A stretch of DNA of 64,000 bases from DATHAP01 sp963762865 (GTDB lineage: Bacteria > Actinomycetota > Actinomycetes > JACCUZ01), in contig CAVXNC010000019.1 in assembly GCA_963762865.1 (NCBI GenBank), positions 49,129-113,128 of the forward strand, given 5' to 3'. Each line of letters opens with the position of its first letter. Position 1 is the stretch's first letter. Made by a program: the position numbers and the translations under genes. The notes below the pieces were generated by a model, which worked only from the letters and a program-made list of their open reading frames with translations, had not been told where the DNA came from and ran no database searches. This document shows, one piece after another, positions 8,018 to 15,049 of this stretch.

Positions 8018-9076
8018 GTGGACTCTCTCGACCTGTCGCTGCCCGCGCCCGAGCTGACTGTCGTCCTGTGCGACGTCGAGTCGGTCAGCGGCTCAGAGAC
8101 GGCACTGGCCGACCTGGTGGAGTCGGCGCTCAGCGACGTACCGCACCTGTCCGTCGACCGCGACGGCGACACGGTGGTCGCGCGCACCTCGCTCGCCCGG
8201 GCGGAGCGCGTCGTCGTCGCCGGGCACATCGACACGGTGCCGCTCGGCGACAACCTGCCGTGCCGTGTCGAGGACGGCCGGATCCACGGCTGCGGCACCA
8301 CCGACATGAAGAGCGGTGTGGCGGTCGCGCTGCGGCTCGCCGCGCACCTGCCGGCGCCGAACCGGGACGTGACCTACGTCTTCTACGACCACGAGGAGGT
8401 CGAGGCGGAGAAGAACGGCCTCGGCCGGGTCGCGAGCAGCAACCCCGACTGGCTCGCCGGCGACTTCGCGGTGCTCATGGAGCCGACCAACGCGACCGTC
8501 GAGGGCGGCTGCCAGGGCACGCTGCGCGCCGACGTCGTGCTGCGCGGTCATCGGTCGCACTCGGCGCGGTCGTGGATGGGGGACAACGCGGTGCATGCGG
8601 CGGGGGAGGTGCTGCGGCGGCTCGCGGCGTACGAGGCCGAGCAGGTGGAGATCGACGGCCTGGTCTACCGCGAGGGGCTCAACGCCGTCGGCATCAGCGG
8701 GGGAGTGGCCGGCAACGTCATCCCGGACGAGTGCGTCGTTTCGGTCAACTACCGGTTCGCGCCGTCGAGGTCGGAGGACGAAGCAGCGGCCGTCGTGCGT
8801 GATGTGCTGGACGGCTTCGACGTGACGGTCGCGGACTCGGCACCGGGCGCGCTGCCCGGGCTGTCGCACCCGGCGGCCGCAGCCTTCGTCGAGATGGTCG
8901 GGCGGGAGCCGCTGCCGAAGTTCGGCTGGACCGACGTCGCGCGCTTCTCGGCGCTCGGAGTGCCGGCGGTCAACTACGGGCCGGGCGAGCCGAGCGTCGC
9001 GCACCAGCGCGAGGAGTACTGCGACATCGCGCCCATCCTCGAGTGCGAGGAGAAGATGACCGCCTGGCTCAGATGA
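8018..9076 (+). CDS. dapE: Succinyl-diaminopimelate desuccinylase
   Basis: This 352-aa M20 metallopeptidase-family enzyme hydrolyses N-succinyl-LL-diaminopimelate to LL-diaminopimelate and succinate. The M20 metal and catalytic motifs are visible: AGHIDTVPLGDN (His and Asp), CGTTDMKSGVAV (bridging Asp) and YDHEEVEAEKNG (catalytic Glu pair), then the dimerisation lid and a C-terminal metal histidine (VAHQREEYCD). GTG 8018 starts 8 nt after a TAGGGT hexamer that overlaps the VOC stop codon. Its 3' end overlaps the convergent gene by 8 nt. Confidence 0.95.
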   Translation: MDSLDLSLPAPELTVVLCDVESVSGSETALADLVESALSDVPHLSVDRDGDTVVARTSLARAERVVVAGHIDTVPLGDNLPCRVEDGRIHGCGTTDMKSGVAVALRLAAHLPAPNRDVTYVFYDHEEVEAEKNGLGRVASSNPDWLAGDFAVLMEPTNATVEGGCQGTLRADVVLRGHRSHSARSWMGDNAVHAAGEVLRRLAAYEAEQVEIDGLVYREGLNAVGISGGVAGNVIPDECVVSVNYRFAPSRSEDEAAAVVRDVLDGFDVTVADSAPGALPGLSHPAAAAFVEMVGREPLPKFGWTDVARFSALGVPAVNYGPGEPSVAHQREEYCDIAPILECEEKMTAWLR

Positions 9077-10010
9077 TCCACTTGACCGGCAACCGCTGCA
9101 GCACCGCACCAGACTCGTCCAGGAACTCCAGGGTGTCCTCGGCCCCGAGTCCCTGCACCTGACGGAGGGTCGCCCGCCACACCGTGGTGCCGACCGGCTG
9201 AACCGGCCCGGACGGGCCGAGCCGTCCTCGGCCGTCGAGCCGGATCGCGGCCACCTCGGGCGCCATGACGATCACCAGCTCGTCACCGGTCCGGACCACG
9301 GCGACAGGCGCCTCGGTCATGGGCCGGCAGACCTCGCGCGTTCCTCCGCCGGATCCGGTGTACGAGATCTCGGCGTCGGTGTACGAGGCCCTGACCCGCA
9401 CGGCCGGCCGATCGCCCGTGGCAGGGAACCGGACGTCGGGCACCTGGTGGACGCTCCCGCAGCCGCGTTCCTGCCCCGGCAGCCACTGCAGGTCGAACTG
9501 ACGCACGACGTCGACCGACTCGACCACCTCGGTCCCGGCATCGTCGGCCCAGGCAACCAGGCGCACCGGCCGGATCGACGTGACGTTGTTGCCGAGGAAC
9601 CCGAAGGCGCGAAGGTCACTCCCGACGAGGTCGTGGAGCTCGAGGTCGGTGGCTGTGCCGTCGGCCTGCCACATGGTCAGCCTCGCGGCACGCCGGTCCA
9701 CGGCACCGGTCATGGTCGTCCACAGCCCTGCGGTGCCGCCGGTCAGGTAGTCGACCGTCACGCCGGGCAGGTCGGCGCGATCGACCTTGCTCGTGCACCC
9801 CCCTCCACCGCTCGCACTGGCGCCGTCGGAGCTGGTTGAGCTCAGGCGGTAGCACAGGCTCGGCTCGTCGCCCTTCTCCTGGCGCTGCTCAACGCCGACC
9901 TCGAGGGCGACCGTCCCGTTGGGGAGGTCGACCCGGGCCACCGTGACCGGGTCAGTGAGCTCTCCCGACGCCCAGTCGGAACGGCTCGGAGCCGCCGCTG
10001 CCGGGTACAT
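9069..10010 (-). CDS. Hypothetical protein, probable extracytoplasmic part of a split ECF membrane partner
   Basis: The 313-aa product has no signal peptide or membrane helix of its own, but carries cysteines (SLCYRL, GGGGCTSKVD, RGCGSVHQ, REVCRPM) expected of an exported, disulfide-bonded beta-rich domain. Its ATG overlaps by one base (TGATG) the stop of the 79-aa membrane protein upstream. In the related operon at 1369 the membrane helix and the exterior domain are one polypeptide. It is therefore either a coupled separate gene or the back half of a frameshifted anti-sigma-like protein. No enzyme motif seen. Confidence 0.6.
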   Translation of the reverse strand: MYPAAAAPSRSDWASGELTDPVTVARVDLPNGTVALEVGVEQRQEKGDEPSLCYRLSSTSSDGASASGGGGCTSKVDRADLPGVTVDYLTGGTAGLWTTMTGAVDRRAARLTMWQADGTATDLELHDLVGSDLRAFGFLGNNVTSIRPVRLVAWADDAGTEVVESVDVVRQFDLQWLPGQERGCGSVHQVPDVRFPATGDRPAVRVRASYTDAEISYTGSGGGTREVCRPMTEAPVAVVRTGDELVIVMAPEVAAIRLDGRGRLGPSGPVQPVGTTVWRATLRQVQGLGAEDTLEFLDESGAVLQRLPVKWII

Positions 10011-10249
10011 CAGCTCGCCCGGTCGCGACCGCCGAGCGCCAGCCAGCCGGCGGCGACGACGAGCAGCACCACGACACCGGCGGCCACCGCCGTGAGCGTG
10101 CTGCGGCGGCCGTCGGACGCCGCCCCGGCGACGAGGTCCTGGTTGCGCTGCCAGGCGTCGGGCGAGACGTCGACGTCGTCGTAGGCGGTCCGGGCGGCGC
10201 GCAGGTCGCGCTCCAGCTGCTCGATCTGCTGCCTGTCGACGGGGCTCAT
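10010..10249 (-). CDS. Small single-pass membrane protein, probable anti-sigma partner (N-terminal part)
   Basis: This 79-aa product has a charged, helical cytoplasmic segment (QQIEQLERDLRAARTAYDDV) and one membrane helix (about 50-72, LTAVAAGVVVLLVVAAGWLA) ending in GGRDRAS. It follows the ECF sigma gene with an ATGA overlap. The layout matches the first 70 residues of the partner at 1369, where the chain continues into an exterior domain. Here it stops, and the following 313-aa frame starts on the same bases. Anti-sigma role is inferred from position. Confidence 0.65.
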   Translation of the reverse strand: MSPVDRQQIEQLERDLRAARTAYDDVDVSPDAWQRNQDLVAGAASDGRRSTLTAVAAGVVVLLVVAAGWLALGGRDRAS

Positions 10250-10800
10250 CGGTGGTCCTCCATCAGCGCGGCCAGCGCGTCGAGACCGCGGGACACGTGC
10301 GCCTTGACGGTCCCGCGGCTGACCCCCATGGCGTCGGCCATCTCGGCCTCGGACAGGTCCAGCCAGTAGCGCAGGACGAGCGCCTCGCGGTGCCGTGGGG
10401 AGAGGCGGCCGATCGCGGCCACCAGGTCACGGCCGGCTTCGCGACGTACGACGTCGTGCTCGGCGGAGGCCACATCTGGCGGTGAGTCCTCCGGGTGCCG
10501 CCGGACCACCGAGAGGTGGCGTTGCCGGGAGCGGGTCAGGTTGACGACGGTGGTGCGCAGGTAGCCGACGGCCGCGTGCGGGTCGCGCAGCGCCCTGGCG
10601 CGACCGTGGAGGCGGACGAATGCCTCCTGGGCGACGTCCTCGGGGTCGTCCGCACCGAGCATCGCGGCCAGCCGCACCATCGCGCGGAAGTGAGTGTGGA
10701 ACAGCTGCTCGTAGGTCAGGGCCTGGTCGACCGGGACGCCGCCCGCCCGGTCGTCCGCCACCGGCTCATCCTGGCCGAGGGCGGCTGCGCGTCCCGTCAT
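10246..10800 (-). CDS. ECF RNA polymerase sigma factor, SigE-family type
   Basis: This 184-aa sigma factor has region 2 (MLGADDPEDVAQEAFVRLHG, then VGYLRTTVVNLTRSR) and region 4 (LSPRHREALVLRYWLDLSEA and MADAMGVSRGTVKAHVSRG). It is clearly related to the factor at 824-1372, with the same LRYxLDLSEA core. ATG 10800 is preceded by a candidate TCAACC-N15-CGTCT promoter whose -10 ends 7 nt upstream. The stop overlaps the start of the small membrane protein. A duplicated ECF module with diverged sensor partners is likely. Confidence 0.9.
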   Translation of the reverse strand: MTGRAAALGQDEPVADDRAGGVPVDQALTYEQLFHTHFRAMVRLAAMLGADDPEDVAQEAFVRLHGRARALRDPHAAVGYLRTTVVNLTRSRQRHLSVVRRHPEDSPPDVASAEHDVVRREAGRDLVAAIGRLSPRHREALVLRYWLDLSEAEMADAMGVSRGTVKAHVSRGLDALAALMEDHR

Positions 10801-10807
10801 GCCCTCA

Positions 10808-10833
10808 AGACGCGCGAGTCGCCGAGCGGTTGA
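10808..10833 (-). promoter_or_regulatory. Candidate ECF promoter of the sigma gene at 10800
   Basis: Read on the reverse strand, TCAACC (complement of 10828-10833), exactly 15 nt, then CGTCT (complement of 10808-10812) lie 7 nt from the ATG. The spacing is identical to the motif at 790-815. The -35 element directly abuts one arm of the inverted repeat at 10834-10848. Pattern-based inference. Confidence 0.5.
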
Positions 10834-10937
10834 GAGACCTACCACAGTGCGAGCGGCGTCGCCGTGCGGTGCGGGTGCGGACCCGCTCACTCGGCCACCG
10901 TGAGGGCGACCGGGTTCGGCCGACTGCGGTAGGTCTC
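10834..10937. repeat. 15-bp inverted repeat pair flanking the ECF promoter region
   Basis: GAGACCTACCACAGT (10834-10848) and ACTGCGGTAGGTCTC (10923-10937) are reverse complements at 14 of 15 positions, separated by 74 nt. One arm touches the ECF -35 element; the other lies just after the stop of the VOC gene that ends at 10950. It could be a pair of operator sites or opposed promoters. The arms are too far apart for a simple terminator. Confidence 0.5.
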
Positions 10938-10949
10938 GGCAGCGAGCCG

Positions 10950-11474
10950 TTACGTCAGCGCCGGCACCGAGACGCCGAGCCCGCCGACGGTGTCGGCACC
11001 GAAGCGCTCGACCTCGGCCGGCAGGTCCAGCGGCTTGAGCTTGTCGCGCTCGGCGAGGATCTCCGGCGTCAGCAGGTCGGCCGGCACGAGCCAGCTCACC
11101 TCGAGCTCGATGCCGTCGGGGTCGCGGGCGTAGAGCGCCTTGGTGGTGGCGTGGTCGGTCGCGCCGACGAGGGCGTTGCGCTCCTGAAGGCGCTGCGAGA
11201 CCTCCACCAGGTCGGCGAGGGTCTCGACCTCCCAGGCCAGGTGGTAGAGCCCCACGGTCGACTGGCCGGCGCCGCTCGGCCCGGCCTGGGCGCCGATCTC
11301 GAAGAGGCCGAGGTCGTGGTCGTTGGTCGAGGCGGGCGCGCGCAGGAAGGCGGCGCCGCGCAGGCCGTCCATCCCGTCGATCGGCGCGAAGCCGAGGACC
11401 TCGCGGTAGAAGGTGACGCTGCGCTCGACGTCGCGGACGAAGAGGACGGCGTGGTTGAGGCGGCGGACCGGCAT
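10950..11474 (-). CDS. VOC-family dioxygenase-like protein
   Basis: The 174-aa product begins MPVRRLNHAVLFVRDVERSV, the beta-alpha-beta entry of VOC metalloenzymes. It contains LYHLAWEVETLADL and YARDPDGIELEVSW, which supply the His and Glu expected to bind a divalent metal, as in extradiol dioxygenases and glyoxalases. A single-domain size fits catechol-2,3-dioxygenase-like proteins; substrate unknown. AGGAG (complement of 11481-11485) lies 6 nt before the ATG. Its promoter carries two palindromes shared with the divergent MarR gene, so an aromatic or electrophilic ligand is a reasonable inference. Confidence 0.85.
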   Translation of the reverse strand: MPVRRLNHAVLFVRDVERSVTFYREVLGFAPIDGMDGLRGAAFLRAPASTNDHDLGLFEIGAQAGPSGAGQSTVGLYHLAWEVETLADLVEVSQRLQERNALVGATDHATTKALYARDPDGIELEVSWLVPADLLTPEILAERDKLKPLDLPAEVERFGADTVGGLGVSVPALT

Positions 11475-11491
11475 GTCGGGCTCCTGAGGGT

Positions 11492-11507
11492 CGTTGAGCG
11501 TTCAACG
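11492..11507. promoter_or_regulatory. Palindromic operator, site 1
   Basis: CGTTGAGCGTTCAACG is a perfect palindrome with 6-bp arms (CGTTGA/TCAACG) and a 4-nt centre. It lies just downstream of the VOC -10 element, where a bound repressor would block transcription. It has the same TTGA-N4-TCAA core as site 2. Centre-to-centre distance is 33 bp, about three helical turns. Confidence 0.75.
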
Positions 11508-11509
11508 TC

Positions 11510-11538
11510 ACCATAGTCCAATAAACTTGAGTGTTCAA
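11510..11538 (-). promoter_or_regulatory. Promoter of the VOC gene
   Basis: On the reverse strand TTGAAC (complement of 11533-11538), a 17-nt spacer and TATGGT (complement of 11510-11515) form a near-consensus housekeeping promoter. The -35 element lies inside palindrome site 2, and site 1 covers the start region. Confidence 0.65.
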
Positions 11539-11540
11539 GT
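11525..11540. promoter_or_regulatory. Palindromic operator, site 2
   Basis: ACTTGAGTGTTCAAGT is a perfect palindrome with 6-bp arms and a 4-nt centre. It contains the -35 hexamers of both divergent promoters: TTGAAC for the VOC gene and TTGAGT for the MarR gene. One bound MarR dimer could therefore repress both directions. Confidence 0.75.
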
Positions 11541-11556
11541 ATTTCCGGCGTACGGT
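11527..11556 (+). promoter_or_regulatory. Promoter of the MarR gene
   Basis: TTGAGT (11527-11532), an 18-nt spacer and TACGGT (11551-11556) lie 6 nt before the GTG at 11563. This spacing predicts a leaderless mRNA, and there is no Shine-Dalgarno sequence. Confidence 0.6.
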
Positions 11557-11562
11557 GTCGAC

Positions 11563-12108
11563 GTGCCCCCTCCGGACGATGATGCGGCCGGTCCCGCCAC
11601 GCCGTCGAGCCCCGGCGCGTCGACCACAGGCTCGTCGGACCCCGAGCCGCGCTGGCTCAGCGCCGACGAGCAGCGCGCCTGGCGGGCGTTCCTCGCGTTC
11701 GGCGCCCAGCTCGACGAGGCCCTGGACCGCCAGCTGCAGCGGGACGCGGGCATGCCGCACGCCTACTACCAGGTGCTGGCGATGCTCTCCGAGGCCCCGG
11801 GCCGGTCGCTGCGGATGAGCGAGCTGGCCCGCACGACGAGCTCGTCGCCGAGCCGGCTCTCGCACGCCGTCGCCCGGCTGGAGGAGCGGGGCTGGGTGCG
11901 CCGCGACAAGCACCCCACCGACCGGCGGGGCGCGGTCGCGGTGCTGACGGACGACGGCTACGCCGCGGTCGCCGCCGCCGCTCCGGGCCACGTCGCTGCC
12001 GTGCGCGAGGCGCTGTTCGACCGGCTCGACGAGGATCGGCTCGCCGTGCTGGCCGAGGTGTTCGAGGACCTGGCCCAGGAGGGCGGCGTCGGCCCGGACG
12101 TCGGCTGA
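11563..12108 (+). CDS. MarR-family transcriptional regulator
   Basis: The 181-aa product has a disordered, proline/serine-rich N-terminal 35 residues, then a MarR winged-helix core. Recognisable parts are YYQVLAMLSEAPGRSLRMSE, LARTTSSSPSRLSHAVARLE and the wing DKHPTDRRGAVAVLTDDGYA. GTG 11563 is favoured over an earlier in-frame GTG at 11494 because the promoter and both palindromes lie between them. It is transcribed away from the VOC gene, and the operator layout predicts repression of both genes, relieved by a ligand. Confidence 0.88.
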   Translation: MPPPDDDAAGPATPSSPGASTTGSSDPEPRWLSADEQRAWRAFLAFGAQLDEALDRQLQRDAGMPHAYYQVLAMLSEAPGRSLRMSELARTTSSSPSRLSHAVARLEERGWVRRDKHPTDRRGAVAVLTDDGYAAVAAAAPGHVAAVREALFDRLDEDRLAVLAEVFEDLAQEGGVGPDVG

Positions 12109-12145
12109 CCCTGCCCAGGCGGGCGGTCCGGATAGCCTTCGCGGC

Positions 12146-13030
12146 ATGGCACTCGAGTTCACCCCACCGGGGGACGGGGACGGCCCGTCGGACGGCGGGG
12201 ACCGCCGCGCCGAGGTGCACAAGGGCCCGGTCACCCTGCGCCGCCAGCAGGTCGAGTCCAGCACGACCGACCAGCGCCTGCTCGACACCCGCGGCCCCAC
12301 CGACTGGGTCCACACCGACCCCTGGCGAGTCCTGCGGATCCAGTCCGAGTTCGTCGAGGGCTTCGGGGCGCTGGCCGAGCTCGGCCGGGCGGTCAGCGTC
12401 TTCGGCTCGGCCCGGGTGGCCCGTGACAGCCCGGAGTACGCCCTGGGCGTCCAGGTCGGCCGGCTGCTCGCCGAGGCGGGCTATGCCGTCATCACCGGCG
12501 GCGGGCCCGGTGCGATGGAGGCGGCCAACAAGGGCGCCCTGCAGGCGGGCGGCATCTCGGTGGGGCTCGGCATCGAGCTGCCCTTCGAGCAGGGCATGAA
12601 CGAGTGGGTCGACATCGGCGTCGACTTCCGCTACTTCTTCGCCCGCAAGACGATGTTCGTCAAGTACGCGCAGGGCTTCATCGTGCTGCCCGGCGGCTTC
12701 GGCACCTTCGACGAGCTCTTCGAGGCGCTCTGCCTCGTGCAGACCCGCAAGGTCACGTCCTTCCCCGTCGTGCTGCTCGGCACGGCCTACTGGGGCGGCC
12801 TGGTCGACTGGCTGCGATCCACGGTCCTGACCGAGGGCAAGATCAAGGAGGCCGACCTGGCGCTCTTCCGGGTCACCGACGACCCGGAAGAGGCCGTGCG
12901 GCTGGTGCACGAGGCCGAGGCGGAGTGGCAGCTCACGGCCGAGCACGAGGCCGCGCAGGCCGCGGCCGACGACCTGGCGCGCGCCGACGCCTCCGGCGGC
13001 CCCGAGCACCGGCGGCACCCCGAGCGGTGA
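12146..13030 (+). CDS. LOG-family protein (cytokinin-riboside phosphoribohydrolase-like), long form
   Basis: This 294-aa Rossmann-fold protein carries the LOG signatures GGGPGAMEAANKGA and PGGFGTFDELFE. The latter supplies the catalytic region of nucleoside 5'-monophosphate phosphoribohydrolases (the old lysine decarboxylase-like annotation is misleading). N- and C-terminal extensions make it longer than the next gene. TAGCCT at 12133-12138, 7 nt before the ATG, suggests a leaderless transcript. A LOG gene (Rv1205) also lies between dapE and folP2 in M. tuberculosis. Confidence 0.88.
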   Translation: MALEFTPPGDGDGPSDGGDRRAEVHKGPVTLRRQQVESSTTDQRLLDTRGPTDWVHTDPWRVLRIQSEFVEGFGALAELGRAVSVFGSARVARDSPEYALGVQVGRLLAEAGYAVITGGGPGAMEAANKGALQAGGISVGLGIELPFEQGMNEWVDIGVDFRYFFARKTMFVKYAQGFIVLPGGFGTFDELFEALCLVQTRKVTSFPVVLLGTAYWGGLVDWLRSTVLTEGKIKEADLALFRVTDDPEEAVRLVHEAEAEWQLTAEHEAAQAAADDLARADASGGPEHRRHPER

Positions 13031-13037
13031 GCACCCG

Positions 13038-13631
13038 GTGAGCAGCATCTGCGTCTTCTGCTCCTCGAGCGGCCGCATCGACCCGGCGCACGTCGAGCTC
13101 GCCGCCGCCGTCGGCACCGAGCTGGCGCGGCGCGGCCACACCTTGGTCAGCGGCGGCGGGAGCGTCTCGTGCATGGGCGCGGTCGCTCGCGCTGCCCGGG
13201 CCGGCGGCGCACGGACCGTGGGCGTCGTACCGCGCGCTCTCGTCGACCTCGAGGTCGCCGACCACGACGCGGACGAGCTCGTCGTCACCGACGACATGCG
13301 CACCCGCAAGGCCGGCATGGACGCGCGCGCCGACGCCTTCCTGACCCTCCCCGGCGGGCTCGGCACCCTCGAGGAGCTCCTCGAGATCTGGGTGGCGCGG
13401 ACCCTCGCGATGCACGGCAAGCCCGTGGTGGTCCTCGACCCGAGCGGCCTCTTCGACCCGTTGCGCGCCCAGGTGGACCTGCTGGTCGAGCAGGGCTTCG
13501 TACGCCCTCAGGCCAGAGAAGCCGTGACCTGGGTGCGTGACGTGATGAGCGCGTTCGACGCCCTCGAGGCCGGGCAGCAGACCCCCACCCGCACCGCAGC
13601 GCCCGACGAGCTGCTCGAGGCCGAGCCCTGA
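13038..13631 (+). CDS. LOG-family protein, short form
   Basis: The 197-aa product starts MSSICVFCSSSGRIDPAHVE, has VSGGGSVSCMGAVARAA, and LPGGLGTLEELLEIW, the standard LOG active-site segments. It probably cleaves a nucleoside monophosphate to a base and ribose 5-phosphate. GTG 13038 follows the previous stop by 7 nt, so two LOG paralogues form an operon. The region between its stop and folP holds a MarR remnant on the other strand. Confidence 0.9.
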   Translation: MSSICVFCSSSGRIDPAHVELAAAVGTELARRGHTLVSGGGSVSCMGAVARAARAGGARTVGVVPRALVDLEVADHDADELVVTDDMRTRKAGMDARADAFLTLPGGLGTLEELLEIWVARTLAMHGKPVVVLDPSGLFDPLRAQVDLLVEQGFVRPQAREAVTWVRDVMSAFDALEAGQQTPTRTAAPDELLEAEP

Positions 13632-13654
13632 CCAGGCCGAGCCCTGAGGGAGGA

Positions 13655-13840
13655 GCTCAGGCCGCGCCGCCGGTCGGCTCGGCTGCCGGCCGCCAGCGCG
13701 ACGTGGGTGATCCGCCGGTCGGTCGCGCACGCCGAGCGGGCCACCAGCCCGCGAGAGACCAGCCGGTCGACGACCCGCGTGGCGCCGCTCGGGGTCAGGC
13801 CGGTCCCGGCGGCCAGGTCGCTCATCGTCGGCTGCAGCGC
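13655..13840 (-). pseudogene. Remnant of a MarR-family regulator
   Basis: In the 234-nt gap between the LOG stop and the folP stop, the reverse strand encodes MSDLAAGTGLTPSGATRVVD, then RLVSRGLVARSACATDRRIT and HVALAAG. That is the recognition helix and wing of a MarR protein. The N-terminal dimerisation helices are absent, because folP ends immediately upstream, and homology stops after about 55 residues. A surviving core without either end indicates a deleted gene. An open frame (13508-13825) runs on into the LOG gene and is not a real C-terminus. Confidence 0.65.
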
Positions 13841-13865
13841 ACTTGCACGGAGGTTGCAGGGGCAA

Positions 13866-14729
13866 CTACGCCAGCGCGCGGCGGGCGACCGACGGCGGCC
13901 GAGTGCCCCGGATGCTCGCGACCGTGTCGAGCACCCGGCGGGTCTCGCGCACCTGGTGGGCGCGGAAGACCCGCCCGCCGAGCCAGGCCGCGACCGCCGT
14001 GGCCGCGAGGCTGGCCTCCAGGCGGTTGTCCTTGTCGACGTCGAGGGTCTCGCCGAGGAACTTCTTGTTCGACACCGCGACCAGCACCGGCCAGCCGGTC
14101 GCCACCAGCTCGTCGAGCCGCCGGGTCACCTCGAGCGAGTGGTAGGTGTTCTTGCCGAAGTCGTGCGCGGGGTCGACCAGGATCCCGTCGCGGCGGACGC
14201 CGGCCGCCACGGCGCGCTCCGCCAGCCCGGTCACCGTGGCGACCACGTCCGCGACCACGTCGTCGTAGGCCACCCGGTGCGGGTCGGTCCGTGGCGGCAG
14301 CCCGCCGGCGTGGCTGCACACCAGGCCGGCGCCGTGCTCCGCGGCCACGACCGCGAGGCCAGGGTCCGCCCCCTGCCACGGGTCGTTGAGCAGGTCGGCG
14401 CCCGCCGCGCACACCGCGCGGCCGACCTCTGCGCGCCAGGTGTCGACGCTGATGACCAGGTCGGGGTGCCGCCGCCGCACGGCAGCCACCAGGCCCGCGG
14501 TGCGCCGGATCTCCTCGGTGGTGTCGACCGGGTCGCCCGGCCCGGCCTTCACCCCGCCCAGGTCGACGATCTCGGCGCCCTGCTCGACCGCCAGGTCCAC
14601 CGCGGCCATCGCTGCCTCGTCCGCCACGAAGGCGCCCTGGTCGAAGAACGAGTCCGGCGTGCGGTTCACGACCGCCATCACCGCGTGGTCCTCCGGCGCG
14701 AACTCCCGAGCGCCCAGCCGCAACGTCAC
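13866..14729 (-). CDS. Dihydropteroate synthase homologue, FolP2 type
   Basis: This 287-aa TIM-barrel protein is related to DHPS, with VNRTPDSFFDQGAFV at strand 1, DLGGVKAGPGDPV, ISVDTWRAEV, LLNDPWQGADP and VAVSNKKFLGETL. Several motifs differ from true DHPS: NVTPDSFSDGG is changed, and the SRK substrate lysine region reads SNKKF. This matches the FolP2 branch (Rv1207), whose protein was reported to lack DHPS activity. Pathway role is therefore uncertain. A GTTGC-AGGG-GCAAC hairpin touches its stop (13853-13866). Confidence 0.85.
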   Translation of the reverse strand: MTLRLGAREFAPEDHAVMAVVNRTPDSFFDQGAFVADEAAMAAVDLAVEQGAEIVDLGGVKAGPGDPVDTTEEIRRTAGLVAAVRRRHPDLVISVDTWRAEVGRAVCAAGADLLNDPWQGADPGLAVVAAEHGAGLVCSHAGGLPPRTDPHRVAYDDVVADVVATVTGLAERAVAAGVRRDGILVDPAHDFGKNTYHSLEVTRRLDELVATGWPVLVAVSNKKFLGETLDVDKDNRLEASLAATAVAAWLGGRVFRAHQVRETRRVLDTVASIRGTRPPSVARRALA

Positions 14730-14755
14730 CGCCCCAGCGTGGCACGATCGGCCTC

Positions 14756-15049
14756 GTGTCCATCGTGCTGCTCCTGGTCCTGCTCGGGGTGATCGCCGCC
14801 ATCGCGGTGGTCGCCGGCGGCCGCGGCGGGTCGCTGGCCGATGCCCCGCCGGACCGCTCGCCGCGCGGCGTCCTGCCCAGCGGGCCGGTCGACCGCACGG
14901 CCGTCGACGGGCTGCGCTTCAGCCTGGCCTTCCGTGGCTACCGGATGACCGAGGTCGACGACGTCCTGGACCGGCTGGTCCTCGAGATCGACGAGCGCGA
15001 CCGCAGGATCGCCGAGCTGGAAGGACGCACGTGGCCGAGCTCGTCCTGA
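14756..15049 (+). CDS. Small DivIVA-domain membrane protein
   Basis: The 97-aa product has an N-terminal membrane helix (residues 2-21, SIVLLLVLLGVIAAIAVVAG) and a C-terminal DivIVA-like motif (GLRFSLAFRGYRMTEVDDVL, then DRLVLEIDERDRRIAELEGR coiled coil). RGYRMTEVD is the classical DivIVA N-terminal signature. It probably sits at the membrane and may associate with polar or septal proteins. A short membrane protein occupies the same place in M. tuberculosis (Rv1209, between folP2 and tagA). It overlaps the next gene by 19 nt. Confidence 0.85.
   Translation: MSIVLLLVLLGVIAAIAVVAGGRGGSLADAPPDRSPRGVLPSGPVDRTAVDGLRFSLAFRGYRMTEVDDVLDRLVLEIDERDRRIAELEGRTWPSSS

Noticed and set aside
12146..13631. 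Lysine decarboxylase annotation for the two LOG proteins
   Set aside because: PGGxGTxxE is the LOG phosphoribohydrolase signature; the decarboxylase name is a historical misannotation.
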